This document shows positions 1 to 6,305 of a DNA stretch of 11,752 nt, one piece after another. Within the stretch, counting starts at the first letter, position 1, and each line of letters begins with the position of its first letter. Under the pieces are notes generated by a model. That model did no database searches, was not told where the DNA came from, and saw nothing but the letters and a program-made list of their open reading frames with translations. The translations under genes and the position numbers were made by a program. Origin of the DNA: an uncultured Anaerotruncus sp. (lineage in GTDB: Bacteria; Bacillota; Clostridia; Oscillospirales; Ruminococcaceae); the NCBI GenBank assembly GCA_910586875.1, contig CAJUJI010000051.1, positions 1 through 11,752 on the forward strand, given 5' to 3'.

Positions 1-376
1 CAATATATCCCTCTAGTTTGATTTTATCCTCTTGCTCTGTTATCGTTATATCTTGTGGGGCATCCTTTAATTTACCAATTCCCTTCCACTCTGATTTCAT
101 ATCGGCGGCATCTATGTCATGTGCACCAGACAAATCTACCGGCGTATCATGTCCACTGTTTATAATTTTAAACCTCAAATCCGTTAATTGGTCTTTTTCT
201 AGACCTTTAACCTCTTTTTGAACAAATATAAAATAGCTATCAGGCGCATCAAAACCAGGAAGCATTTCGCTATCACTCGCTTCTGCGAACGCCACTACTC
301 CCGCAAGCAGGAGCAGCGCCACGAACAAAACAATCCTCAACGCTAGCAGATTCTTTTTCTTAAACACTGATGTCAT
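1..376 (-). CDS. Exported surface protein, N-terminal part (possible pilin/adhesin)
   Basis: The gene starts at an ATG at 376 behind a strong AGGAGGGG ribosome binding site and runs off the left edge, so only the first 125 residues are visible. They begin with a charged stretch (MTSVFKKKN), a long hydrophobic segment and an AFAEAS-like signal peptidase site near residue 30, so the product is exported. The mature part contains a VQKEVKGLEKDQ.TDLRFKI pattern that resembles the start of isopeptide-linked pilin/SpaA-like immunoglobulin repeats of Gram-positive surface proteins. That is resemblance by eye only. The C-terminus, where a sortase signal would lie, is outside the window. It is third in the leftward set after the ligase and amidase genes (36 bases after the amidase stop), and a class B sortase gene lies 3 kb away, which fits a surface role. 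Confidence 0.7.
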   Translation of the reverse strand, partial: MTSVFKKKNLLALRIVLFVALLLLAGVVAFAEASDSEMLPGFDAPDSYFIFVQKEVKGLEKDQLTDLRFKIINSGHDTPVDLSGAHDIDAADMKSEWKGIGKLKDAPQDITITEQEDKIKLEGYI

Positions 377-412
377 TTTTATAACCCCTCCTGTTGTAAA
401 AATTTTGCTCAC

Positions 413-1084
413 TCATTTTGAACTGGACAGGCTCCGATTTACAGTCTGTGCAATTTTCTCCATCTGTCCTTCTAAATATGGGCCTGGACATTCGGTGGTT
501 GCAAACATCTTGTGGGTGGTCAGGCTGCCCTGTGCGTCGCCGGTGTAATCCAGCGATGCAATCCCGTTGCGCCTGCAAATATCGGTGCACAGCGCAATCA
601 GCGTTTGGTACGCCTGATCGCTCACATGCCAATCGCCGCCAATTTCATCGTTTGCAACCTCAATCGTCACCGCCTGGCTGTCGTTTTCCTTGCTGCCAGA
701 CGTCCATGCACGGTTCGCCTCCTCCACATAAATTGCAACCCTTCCCTGGCTGTCTATCGCGTAGTTCGCCGAGCTCTTGCGGTCAGCGTCTGAGAAAATC
801 TCTCCTGTTTTTTCCAGACTTAGGTTGCCCGCCATGTGGTGAATGGTAATTTTCCGAATGGTGTCGGTGCGCGGGAAATCCGCATTTGTGGTTAGCTTCG
901 CGTACTCGATCAGCGGGCTGTTGCGGCGCAGGACAGCGGCCTTTTCCTCTCCGGTTAGCACCCGCCCCAGGTTATCCGGCAGGCGTGCTATCGACAGCCA
1001 GCAGGAAATGAGCACCAGCACCGCCAACGCACAAAAGCCCGCCAACAGCAGCCAGACGCTCCGAAACTGTTTTTTTGCTGTCAT
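413..1084 (-). CDS. Membrane-anchored N-acetylmuramoyl-L-alanine amidase (Amidase_2/PGRP type)
   Basis: This 223-residue protein should cleave the amide bond between N-acetylmuramic acid and L-alanine of peptidoglycan outside the membrane. Residues 9-30 form one hydrophobic helix (signal anchor). The rest is an Amidase_2 domain: KITIHH at 78-83, the ANYAID.QG strand near 106-114, the VTIEV strand with Glu142, and THK...ECPG near 190-201. The zinc ligands are probably His82 or His83, His191 and Cys199. All expected ligands are present, so it looks active. The start is an ATG preceded by AAAGGGGG with good spacing, and the gene lies 13 bases after the ligase stop, so they are probably one transcript. 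No cell-wall binding repeats are present; the membrane anchor would hold it at the surface. The family assignment is firm; its physiological target (remodelling, or trimming for surface polymer attachment) is not known. Confidence 0.88.
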   Translation of the reverse strand: MTAKKQFRSVWLLLAGFCALAVLVLISCWLSIARLPDNLGRVLTGEEKAAVLRRNSPLIEYAKLTTNADFPRTDTIRKITIHHMAGNLSLEKTGEIFSDADRKSSANYAIDSQGRVAIYVEEANRAWTSGSKENDSQAVTIEVANDEIGGDWHVSDQAYQTLIALCTDICRRNGIASLDYTGDAQGSLTTHKMFATTECPGPYLEGQMEKIAQTVNRSLSSSK

Positions 1085-1097
1085 AGCATCCCCCTTT

Positions 1098-2471
1098 CTA
1101 AAAGTTGGTCAGACAGTAGTAGATATTATAGCTAAACACCACTGCCATCCCTGCAAACAAGGTTTTTGCCAACAGGTTACTGCTTTTGCAGTTTTTGCTG
1201 GGATTTCCTACGGTCAATATCGCCATAGCAACCAACCCCAGATAGAAAAAGCCGGTGTCTATCAGATTGTGAAATACAAACGCCGTAAAACCGGCCTTTT
1301 GGATTGGGGTAGCGGTTTTTTTATAGTAGTACCGCACGATCACAACCAACAACATCAGCATTGCTGCCAACCCCAGCTCAACGCCGACATGCAAAAGCAC
1401 ATTATGAATATGGTAGGTATTAAAATAAGTATCTGCGTCATACAGGTTGAGCCGTCTCCACTGGTAAGGCCCCACCCCCAACAGCGGATTTTGTCCCAGA
1501 TAGCCCAGGCCGTTGCGCATCATTGCCAGCCGTTCGGCAAAGGTTGCAATCGAGCTGGGGCGCACAAGCACCGCTACTCCGGCGACCAACACGCCCGAAA
1601 ACGAGATTGCTGCCGCCATGCGCGGGTATGCCGCCAAAAACAGCCCCAGTTTCTCCCAGCCGAGCATCAGCGCGACCAAATATACCGTGATGAGCACACA
1701 AAGCCAGCGTTGCTCTGCGCGGTCCGCCGCCAGATACAACAGCAGCCCTGTTCCAACCCCCAGCACCGCCTTTGCGATGACGCGGCAGGTGTAGCGAAAA
1801 ACGCTTTTCCAGCTGTCCCATTTTTGCAGCAACAGCAGCGCCAAAATACCGATTGCCATTGCGACAAAGCTACCCATCGAGAGGGTCAGCGCGAGCGCCG
1901 CCAGCAAAAGCGGTTCCAGGCGCAGCAAGCGCGTGTAAATGCGGGCATGTTCCGCTTCATCCAGCGCACACCCCCTCAGTGCGAACCAGCTGACCACCAG
2001 AAAGATACCCAGCGCATTCGGGCCGCCTATGATTCCACCGAGCCGGCCGGTGTTCAGGCGCATTGCGTGCAGCAGAAATTTTCCGATACCGGCTGCGGCC
2101 ACCACACCCGCAAGCAACACACATGACCGCCGCAGGAATTGCAGCTCCTCGCCATCCAGCGCAACCAATAATAGATAAAGCACCGGAAAAATCAGCTGGG
2201 TCGATGCGTAGCCCTCTATGAAGTTGCCGAATGTCACATAAGAAGAGGCCATGCTAAACAGGTTGTAAAACACCAGCGGCAGCAAAAACCATCCATCCGC
2301 CCGAAACGACGGCAATAAAAGCCCCTGTATGCACAGCACCAGCCCTAATACCCCAACTACCAGCGCGTTTCCCACGCCGATTATGCCTAGAGTGAATAGG
2401 GCCAATAACAAGCAAAGCACGTTGTAATGATCCTGCAACGTATCAAGCGTGCGTTTTATGGCATTTCCCAA
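1098..2471 (-). CDS. O-antigen ligase/polymerase family membrane protein
   Basis: This is a polytopic membrane protein of about 457 residues with roughly a dozen hydrophobic segments. The Wzy_C/O-antigen ligase signature lies in the large loop: NPLLGVGPYQW at about 330-340 (numbered from the upstream GTG), then TYHIHNVLLHVGVELG at about 354-369, followed by another membrane segment. The family transfers or polymerises lipid-linked glycans on the outer face of the membrane; in a Gram-positive this means a capsule, teichoic-like polymer or glycoprotein glycan, and the substrate cannot be read from sequence. The usual LSRG motif near residue 200 reads LSMG here, so a commonly conserved arginine is missing. 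An in-frame GTG at 2477 lies only one base from the AAAGGGG ribosome binding site; the TTG at 2471, seven bases away, is the better start. It is first in the leftward set, directly next to the recombinase-site region, and I see no good promoter in the 80 bases just upstream. Confidence 0.82.
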   Translation of the reverse strand: MGNAIKRTLDTLQDHYNVLCLLLALFTLGIIGVGNALVVGVLGLVLCIQGLLLPSFRADGWFLLPLVFYNLFSMASSYVTFGNFIEGYASTQLIFPVLYLLLVALDGEELQFLRRSCVLLAGVVAAAGIGKFLLHAMRLNTGRLGGIIGGPNALGIFLVVSWFALRGCALDEAEHARIYTRLLRLEPLLLAALALTLSMGSFVAMAIGILALLLLQKWDSWKSVFRYTCRVIAKAVLGVGTGLLLYLAADRAEQRWLCVLITVYLVALMLGWEKLGLFLAAYPRMAAAISFSGVLVAGVAVLVRPSSIATFAERLAMMRNGLGYLGQNPLLGVGPYQWRRLNLYDADTYFNTYHIHNVLLHVGVELGLAAMLMLLVVIVRYYYKKTATPIQKAGFTAFVFHNLIDTGFFYLGLVAMAILTVGNPSKNCKSSNLLAKTLFAGMAVVFSYNIYYCLTNF

Positions 2472-2472
2472 C

Positions 2473-2492
2473 CTCACACCCCTTTCTGTGAG
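2473..2492 (-). promoter_or_regulatory. Hairpin presenting the ligase ribosome binding site in its loop
   Basis: On the leftward mRNA, CTCACA and TGTGAG form a 6-bp stem around an 8-base loop GAAAGGGG, which contains the ribosome binding site of the ligase gene. The GTG candidate start lies in the 3' arm and the TTG candidate just after it. It could modulate translation start; the effect is inference. Confidence 0.4.
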
Positions 2493-2549
2493 CCTACCCT
2501 TCCCGCAAGCAGCTTTTTACACGCCTGGGCGCTACAACAAGAAACTGCT

Positions 2550-2571
2550 GCGGAAAAGTGTACTTTTTTGC
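2550..2571 (+). repeat. Recombination-type site 1 (imperfect palindrome, GT centre)
   Basis: Two 10-base arms flank a central GT at 2560-2561. The right arm is ACTTTTTTGC and the left arm GCGGAAAAGT, matching its inverted partner at 8 of 10 positions. A palindrome with an asymmetric 2-bp centre is the known layout of small serine recombinase (invertase/resolvase) crossover sites. It shares the AAGT-GT-ACTTTTTTGC half with site 2, and with site 3 on the opposite strand (there ending GT rather than GC). Confidence 0.65.
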
Positions 2572-2604
2572 AAAACACTTGCAACTTAAAATTTCCCAAA
2601 AGTA

Positions 2605-2633
2605 TTGAAAAAATTTGTGTTTTATGATATTGT
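2605..2633 (+). promoter_or_regulatory. Promoter P1, extended -10, pointing right
   Basis: TTGAAA (2605-2610), a 17-base spacer and TATTGT (2628-2633) with a TGA extension at 2625-2627 form a sigma-A type promoter. It lies between sites 1 and 2 and points away from the ligase operon, toward the 3' end of the recombinase gene. No rightward gene follows it in this orientation. Confidence 0.55.
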
Positions 2634-2661
2634 ACTTAATGAAAAACCTCGTGAGCATTTC

Positions 2662-2683
2662 GCAAGAAAGTGTACTTTTTTGC
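2662..2683 (+). repeat. Recombination-type site 2 (palindrome, GT centre)
   Basis: The arms GCAAGAAAGT and ACTTTTTTGC flank a central GT at 2672-2673 and match at 9 of 10 positions. It has the same orientation as site 1 and its centre is 112 bases away. The right flank also shares AGGCATCCG with the right flank of site 3. Confidence 0.68.
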
Positions 2684-2718
2684 AAGTCTCAGGCATCCGA
2701 AAAAATTTCTTTAAACAG

Positions 2719-2747
2719 TTGAAATCATAGGGTGTTTATGTTATTCT
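2719..2747 (+). promoter_or_regulatory. Promoter P2, extended -10, pointing right
   Basis: TTGAAA (2719-2724), a 17-base spacer and TATTCT (2742-2747) with a TGT extension at 2739-2741. It lies between sites 2 and 3. Its spacer and downstream bases resemble those of P1 (both have a GTGTTT.TATG stretch, then TTGTACT shortly after), so P1 and P2 look like diverged copies. It also points away from the ligase operon in this orientation. Confidence 0.58.
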
Positions 2748-2773
2748 TGTACTATAGCAAAATACAAGCGGGC

Positions 2774-2805
2774 GCCTTACAAAAAAGTACACTTTTTTGT
2801 AAGGC
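2774..2805 (-). repeat. Recombination-type site 3 (perfect 15-bp arms, AC centre; inverted relative to sites 1 and 2)
   Basis: The arms GCCTTACAAAAAAGT and ACTTTTTTGTAAGGC are exact inverted repeats around a central AC at 2789-2790. Read on the minus strand the centre is GT, so this site is opposite in orientation to sites 1 and 2. Its centre is 117 bases from that of site 2. It lies 11 bases beyond the recombinase stop codon. Five bases after the right arm comes a run of eight T (2811-2818), so in the rightward direction it could also act as a terminator for P1/P2 transcripts. Confidence 0.7.
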
Positions 2806-2816
2806 ATCCGTTTTTT

Positions 2817-3419
2817 TTATCGTTTTTGATCGACTCCGGCGCGGTAGCGGAAGCTTGAAAGCGGCATCCCACATTCCTTAGCCGCAGCTGCCCCACTGAT
2901 CTTCCCAGCCTTCCACCGGCGATAGGCGCGGTGATAGCTCTCCGGAAGCGGCGCAGGCGGGCGGCCAAACCGCACCCCCTTTGCCTTTGCCGCCGCAATG
3001 CCCTGCCGCTGACGCTCCCGAATGCTTTCGCGCTCGCTTTGCGCCACAAATGACAGGATTTGCAGCACCAAATCTGCAATAAAGGCACCCATCAAATCCT
3101 TGCCTGTGCGGGTGTCCAACAGCGGCATGTCAATTACACACACATCCGCACCGATGCTTTTGGTCAGTATCCGCCATTGCTCCTGAATTTCCGTATAGCT
3201 GCGCCCCAACCTGTCGATGCTTAAAATGTAAAGCAGGTCACCCGCCTTCAAGCGCTTGAGTAACGCCTGATATTGCGGTCGGTCAAAGTCCTTGCCGGAT
3301 TGCTTGTCTACATAAATGTTCTTCTGTGGTACTGCTTTCTCCCGCAGTGCCACAAGCTGCCGGTTTTCATTTTGGTCGGTGCTGGATACACGTACATATC
3401 CGTAAACTCTCTCTGCCAT
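2817..3419 (-). CDS. Small serine recombinase (resolvase/DNA invertase family)
   Basis: This 200-residue protein has the length and layout of Hin/Gin-type invertases and Tn3-type resolvases. It starts with YGYVRVSS, giving the catalytic Ser12 with Arg10, then DRLGR at 69-73 (catalytic Arg70, Arg73), the long E helix around SERESIRERQRQG (128-140), the FGRP arm at 151-154 that enters the minor groove, and a C-terminal helix-turn-helix (about 171-192). All catalytic residues are present. The enzyme cuts and rejoins DNA at palindromic sites with a 2-bp centre, through a phosphoserine link. The ATG at 3419 has a GGAGGG site five bases upstream. Three sites of the expected type lie directly downstream, so I infer a local DNA invertase. 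Inversion versus resolution cannot be decided from the protein alone. The promoter is unclear; a weak TGTAAA/TATAAA pair lies upstream. Confidence 0.9.
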   Translation of the reverse strand: MAERVYGYVRVSSTDQNENRQLVALREKAVPQKNIYVDKQSGKDFDRPQYQALLKRLKAGDLLYILSIDRLGRSYTEIQEQWRILTKSIGADVCVIDMPLLDTRTGKDLMGAFIADLVLQILSFVAQSERESIRERQRQGIAAAKAKGVRFGRPPAPLPESYHRAYRRWKAGKISGAAAAKECGMPLSSFRYRAGVDQKR

Positions 3420-3456
3420 CTCTGCCCTCCATTTTGTCGTTTTTTGTCGATTTATA

Positions 3457-3486
3457 GGTCTCCTCCTTTTATTTTACAGGAGAGCC
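3457..3486. repeat. Inverted repeat between the divergent recombinase and sortase genes
   Basis: TCTCCT (3459-3464) and AGGAGA (3478-3483) pair, and can be extended by GG/CC with a one-base bulge. It lies in the leader of the recombinase gene and just upstream of the sortase promoter. It could be an operator or an mRNA hairpin; no function is assigned. Confidence 0.3.
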
Positions 3487-3501
3487 AACAGAGTTTCCTT
3501 C

Positions 3502-3530
3502 TTGATTTCCGAAAAAGTAGATTGTATAAT
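3502..3530 (+). promoter_or_regulatory. Sortase promoter
   Basis: TTGATT (3502-3507), a 17-base spacer and TATAAT (3525-3530). Transcription should start near 3537, giving a leader of about 37 bases to the TTG start at 3574. This also excludes the upstream in-frame ATG at 3502, which lies inside the -35 box. Confidence 0.7.
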
Positions 3531-3573
3531 AGGAGCTATTCTTTGTCAATCTATTTTTAAGGAGTGGTCCCGT

Positions 3574-4401
3574 TTGAAGGTTTTTCACCGGCTCTCAAAG
3601 CGTCCCCCTGTACGGCGGATCGTCGCAGGATGCTTTGCTGTGATTGCACTGGTTTCCGGCAGCCTGTGGGTACGGGGCCTTTTGCGTGCTGCGCACGAAC
3701 GCCAGGCAAACCAGCTGCTTGCACAGCAGGTCCAAACAGCGGAAAGCGCTGCACAAACCGCAACTTCTGCCCTCCCGCCATCGCAGCCGGAAACAGAACC
3801 GGAAGCCGCTGCGCCACCGCACAATCTGCCGCAATATGATGCGCTCTGGCAGCAGAACCACGATTTCGCCGGTTGGTTGTCGTTGGAGGGCGCAGGGATT
3901 GATCTGCCTGTGCTGTACACTCCACAGGAGCCGGAATATTACCTGCGCCGCGCCTTTGACGGCAGCTCCTCCTTTAGCGGCAGCCTCTTCCTTGGCGCGG
4001 GCTGGACGCCGGACGCCAATCATGCCATCATTTATGGGCATAACATGGATGACGGTTCAATGTTCGGCCAGCTCGAACGTTACCGGTCCGAGGAGTACGC
4101 CCGCGCGCATCCTTCCTTGCGCTTTGATACGCTCACCCAGCAGCGGGAATATGAGATTTTAGGCGCCTTTTACAGCCGGGTCTACACAAAGCAGGAGCAG
4201 GGCGTCTTCCGTTACTATCAATATTTGGATCTCTCCCAGGAGGAGGTATTCCAGGAATATCTGCGCCAGGTACAAGCTTCCTCGCTGTATGACACCGGCG
4301 TAACAGCCCAGTATGGCGACCGTCTGCTAACCCTCTCGACCTGTAGCTATTACACCGATGACGGCCGGTTTGTGCTTGTCGCCCGCCAAAAGCTGACCTA
4401 A
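3574..4401 (+). CDS. srtB: Class B sortase
   Basis: A transpeptidase that cleaves a sorting signal in an exported protein and joins it to the cell wall or a pilin subunit. The 275-residue product has one N-terminal membrane helix (about 15-37), a low-complexity linker rich in Ala, Gln and Pro (about 45-85), and a class B sortase domain. The catalytic triad is visible: His156 in IYGHNMDDGSMF, Cys257 in LSTCSY and Arg265 in GRFVLVAR. Motifs such as NHDFAGWLSLEGAGIDLPV and the long segment before the Cys strand are typical of class B. I chose the TTG start at 3574 because AGGAG lies 9 bases upstream and the promoter lies just before it. It is transcribed alone and ends at a terminator. The exported protein at the left edge is a candidate substrate, but its C-terminus is not visible. 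The gene symbol is the family name. Confidence 0.88.
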   Translation: MKVFHRLSKRPPVRRIVAGCFAVIALVSGSLWVRGLLRAAHERQANQLLAQQVQTAESAAQTATSALPPSQPETEPEAAAPPHNLPQYDALWQQNHDFAGWLSLEGAGIDLPVLYTPQEPEYYLRRAFDGSSSFSGSLFLGAGWTPDANHAIIYGHNMDDGSMFGQLERYRSEEYARAHPSLRFDTLTQQREYEILGAFYSRVYTKQEQGVFRYYQYLDLSQEEVFQEYLRQVQASSLYDTGVTAQYGDRLLTLSTCSYYTDDGRFVLVARQKLT

Positions 4402-4405
4402 CCAA

Positions 4406-4431
4406 AAAGCCACCCTATATAGGGTGGCTTT
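4406..4431. terminator. Bidirectional terminator between sortase and xdhC-like genes
   Basis: A perfect 26-base palindrome (AAAGCCACCCTAT and its complement) lies between the convergent ends of the sortase and XdhC genes. Short A and T runs at its two ends allow termination in both directions; the T run is better for the leftward operon. Confidence 0.8.
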
Positions 4432-4438
4432 CTCTGTT

Positions 4439-5515
4439 TTATTCTGATAGCGCCTGCACCAGCACCAAAAGCTTTCCGCCGCAGGTCATGCCAGCCTGCT
4501 GCGCGTCGGTATTGTTCATCTCGCATTCCAAAAGACAGGCGGCATTTTTCTCGCCTTGCAGCAGTATATCGGCCGCCTGTATCGCCCGCGCCTCCGCCGG
4601 CCCGCCGCCGATGCTGCCGCAAAGCTTCCCCTCCCGATTTAGTAGCATTCTTGCGCCACAGCCGCGCGGCGCAGAACCGTCTTTAGACAGGATGGTCGCC
4701 ATCGCCAACGGCTCATCCTGCTGTAATTGCTCGAATGCACCTGCCGGAAAGCTGGCACAAGGGCGCTGACTGCGCACCTGCACCAGCTCCGCCGCGATAC
4801 AAACCGCTAACTCCGCAGGGGTTTGTGCGCCAATCCGCAGCCCAATCGGGGCATGAACCTGCGCGAGCAATTCCGCAGAAAAGCCGGTCTGTTGCAGTTG
4901 TTCCATCACAAGTGCCACCTTTTGGCGGCTGCCGATCATTCCCACATAGGCAAAGGGATGCCGCAGGATCGTCTCCAGGCAGAGGCGGTCATACTGATGC
5001 CCGCGTGTGATAATCACAAAATACATGTGTTCATCAAAGGCCAGCGTATCTAAGGCGTTTGCAAACGGACACTGAATCCGCACATCCGCGGTGGGAAAAC
5101 GCGCCTCATTGACAAATTCGGCGCGGTCGTCTATCACCGTTACACCAAAATCTAACATGCTGCCCAGCTGCGCAAGCGGTTGGGCGATATGTCCACCGCC
5201 ACAGATGACCAACCGGGGACGCGTGCGAATTCGCTCGAAAACAACCATATAATTGTGGATCAAAACCAGTTGAGGCAGCGAAGATACATCAAGCGCCAGA
5301 AAGCGTTGCTCCCAAAAGGAGCGCAGCGCCTCTTGCTGTGGAAACAGCTGCCCCTTTATATAGAGGGCCTGCGAGACCTGACAGCGGCCATCCAAGCTGC
5401 CATTCCCTGCTGGCGGCGCGCCAAAACAGCAGCTTTGCTGCTGGATGGCGGTCGCGAGTACCACCTCTCCACACTCCAACAAGGACTGCTCCAAATGCTG
5501 ATAAAACGCTCTCAT
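4439..5515 (-). CDS. XdhC/CoxI family molybdenum hydroxylase maturation protein, rearranged domain order
   Basis: XdhC proteins bind molybdenum cofactor and help its sulfuration and insertion into xanthine dehydrogenase-type hydroxylases. In this 358-residue protein the C-terminal type Rossmann domain comes first: RLVICGGGHIAQPLAQ at 101-116, the VIDDR motif at 127-131, YVGMIGSRQK at 190-199 and PIGLRIGAQTPAELAV at 223-238. The CoxI domain follows: LSKDGSAPRGCGARML at 276-291, GSIGGGPAEA at 300-309 and GMTCGGKL at 342-349. The usual order is the reverse. The first 95 residues are poorly conserved to my eye. It overlaps the yqeB stop by four bases (ATGA), so translation is probably coupled, with GGGAGGGG just before. 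The neighbours YqeB and YqeC suggest service to a selenium-dependent hydroxylase. Family call firm; client enzyme not in the window. Confidence 0.87.
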   Translation of the reverse strand: MRAFYQHLEQSLLECGEVVLATAIQQQSCCFGAPPAGNGSLDGRCQVSQALYIKGQLFPQQEALRSFWEQRFLALDVSSLPQLVLIHNYMVVFERIRTRPRLVICGGGHIAQPLAQLGSMLDFGVTVIDDRAEFVNEARFPTADVRIQCPFANALDTLAFDEHMYFVIITRGHQYDRLCLETILRHPFAYVGMIGSRQKVALVMEQLQQTGFSAELLAQVHAPIGLRIGAQTPAELAVCIAAELVQVRSQRPCASFPAGAFEQLQQDEPLAMATILSKDGSAPRGCGARMLLNREGKLCGSIGGGPAEARAIQAADILLQGEKNAACLLECEMNNTDAQQAGMTCGGKLLVLVQALSE

Positions 5516-6303
5516 TGAACCCCTCCCATCAGATGGAGCAGCGCCTCCAACACACCACCCGCTATTGCACGCGCTTTATCGGAAATGGTGTCGCAATAGC
5601 TGCGCTCGCCGCGTGGGTCGATATCCCCCGCTTTCATACCAGCCAACGCCAAAGTGCCAGCTGGCAGCAGCCCCCGCACCATCCCGTCAATCTGTGCAAC
5701 AATCGGCACACCTGCAACAACAGCGACCTTTTCGCCAGCCCGAACGGTTTGGCCGATCGTGGTCAACGGCTCAAACACCCCTGAAGCGCCCGCGCGCAGC
5801 AACCGCTCGGAGGTATAACCGCCAATCTCTCCAGGCGTACCTGTATTGGGAGCGGCTTGTCCCTCCCAAAGCACCCGCCCCAGGTGATGCCCCCGCTGGG
5901 TTTCAATGACAGCGTGACAATCTATCCCAGCGGTGAAGCCCGGTCCCAGCGCAACCACAACCGGTGCATCGGAAATTCGGGTGTTAAGATTTCGTTTTGC
6001 AAGAATCGCATCCACCAGCGCAGCCGGCTGCAATGCTGTCAAAAGATGTGTATGGGGGTCAACCACAAGCGCAATTTCCCCTGTCTTTAGAATCGGGGCG
6101 ATCTGCTCCGTATTCTGCGCCAGCCGAGCGGTGACCCCCTCTACAACCGCGACGCTTTCATACACCGCGCGGGAAAAGGCTACCGTACAGCGGACTGTAG
6201 TCGGCTGTTGGATTTCGGACATGATCACCTGAAAGCCCGACCGCACCAAACGATGTGCAACGCCTGAAGCAATATCCCCCGCCCCTTTGATCCATACAAG
6301 CAT
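5512..6303 (-). CDS. yqeB: Selenium-dependent molybdenum hydroxylase system protein YqeB
   Basis: A 263-residue protein of the YqeB family (EF2563-like), found with selenium-dependent molybdenum hydroxylases and thought to help build their selenium-containing molybdenum site; the exact chemistry is not settled. It opens with a nucleotide-binding type strand and glycine loop, WIKGAGDIASGVAHRL at 4-19. Conserved stretches follow: VVDPHTHLL, VVALGPGFTAG, HAVIETQRGHHLGRV, NTGTPGEIGGYTSERLLRAG and DIDPRGERSYCDTISDKARAIAGGVLEA. The open frame extends further upstream, but the ATG at 6303 with GGAGGA nine bases before it, just after the yqeC stop, gives the protein the family's usual start. The gene lies two bases after yqeC and overlaps the XdhC gene by four. 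Confidence 0.9.
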   Translation of the reverse strand: MLVWIKGAGDIASGVAHRLVRSGFQVIMSEIQQPTTVRCTVAFSRAVYESVAVVEGVTARLAQNTEQIAPILKTGEIALVVDPHTHLLTALQPAALVDAILAKRNLNTRISDAPVVVALGPGFTAGIDCHAVIETQRGHHLGRVLWEGQAAPNTGTPGEIGGYTSERLLRAGASGVFEPLTTIGQTVRAGEKVAVVAGVPIVAQIDGMVRGLLPAGTLALAGMKAGDIDPRGERSYCDTISDKARAIAGGVLEALLHLMGGVQ

Positions 6304-6305
6304 TT

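Larger units (their letters stand above)
2550..2805. other. Putative invertible promoter switch
   Basis: The non-coding stretch 2478-2816 is filled by the order site 1, P1, site 2, P2, site 3 (inverted). The adjacent gene encodes a small serine recombinase. Recombination between site 1 or 2 and site 3 would invert one or both promoters to face the ligase-amidase-surface protein operon. Recombination between sites 1 and 2, which are in direct orientation, would delete one promoter module. Sites, promoters and gene order are read directly from the sequence; recombinase use of the sites and inversion are inferred. In the orientation given, the operon would be off or weakly expressed. Confidence 0.55.

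Noticed and set aside
843..2126. Long rightward open frame of 427 codons antisense to the ligase gene
   Set aside because: It has no ribosome binding site or recognisable domain, is rich in Gln/His/Cys/Arg as expected for an antisense shadow, and opposes a clear membrane protein with a conserved family motif.
2550..2805. A Tn3-type res site (three resolvase subsites)
   Set aside because: Subsite spacings of 112 and 117 bases between centres are far longer than in known res sites, one site is inverted, and promoters lie between them; an invertible arrangement fits better. No transposase is present.
3502..3573. Upstream in-frame ATG as the sortase start
   Set aside because: The ATG lies in the -35 box of a good promoter, so it would not be transcribed; the TTG at 3574 has a proper ribosome binding site.
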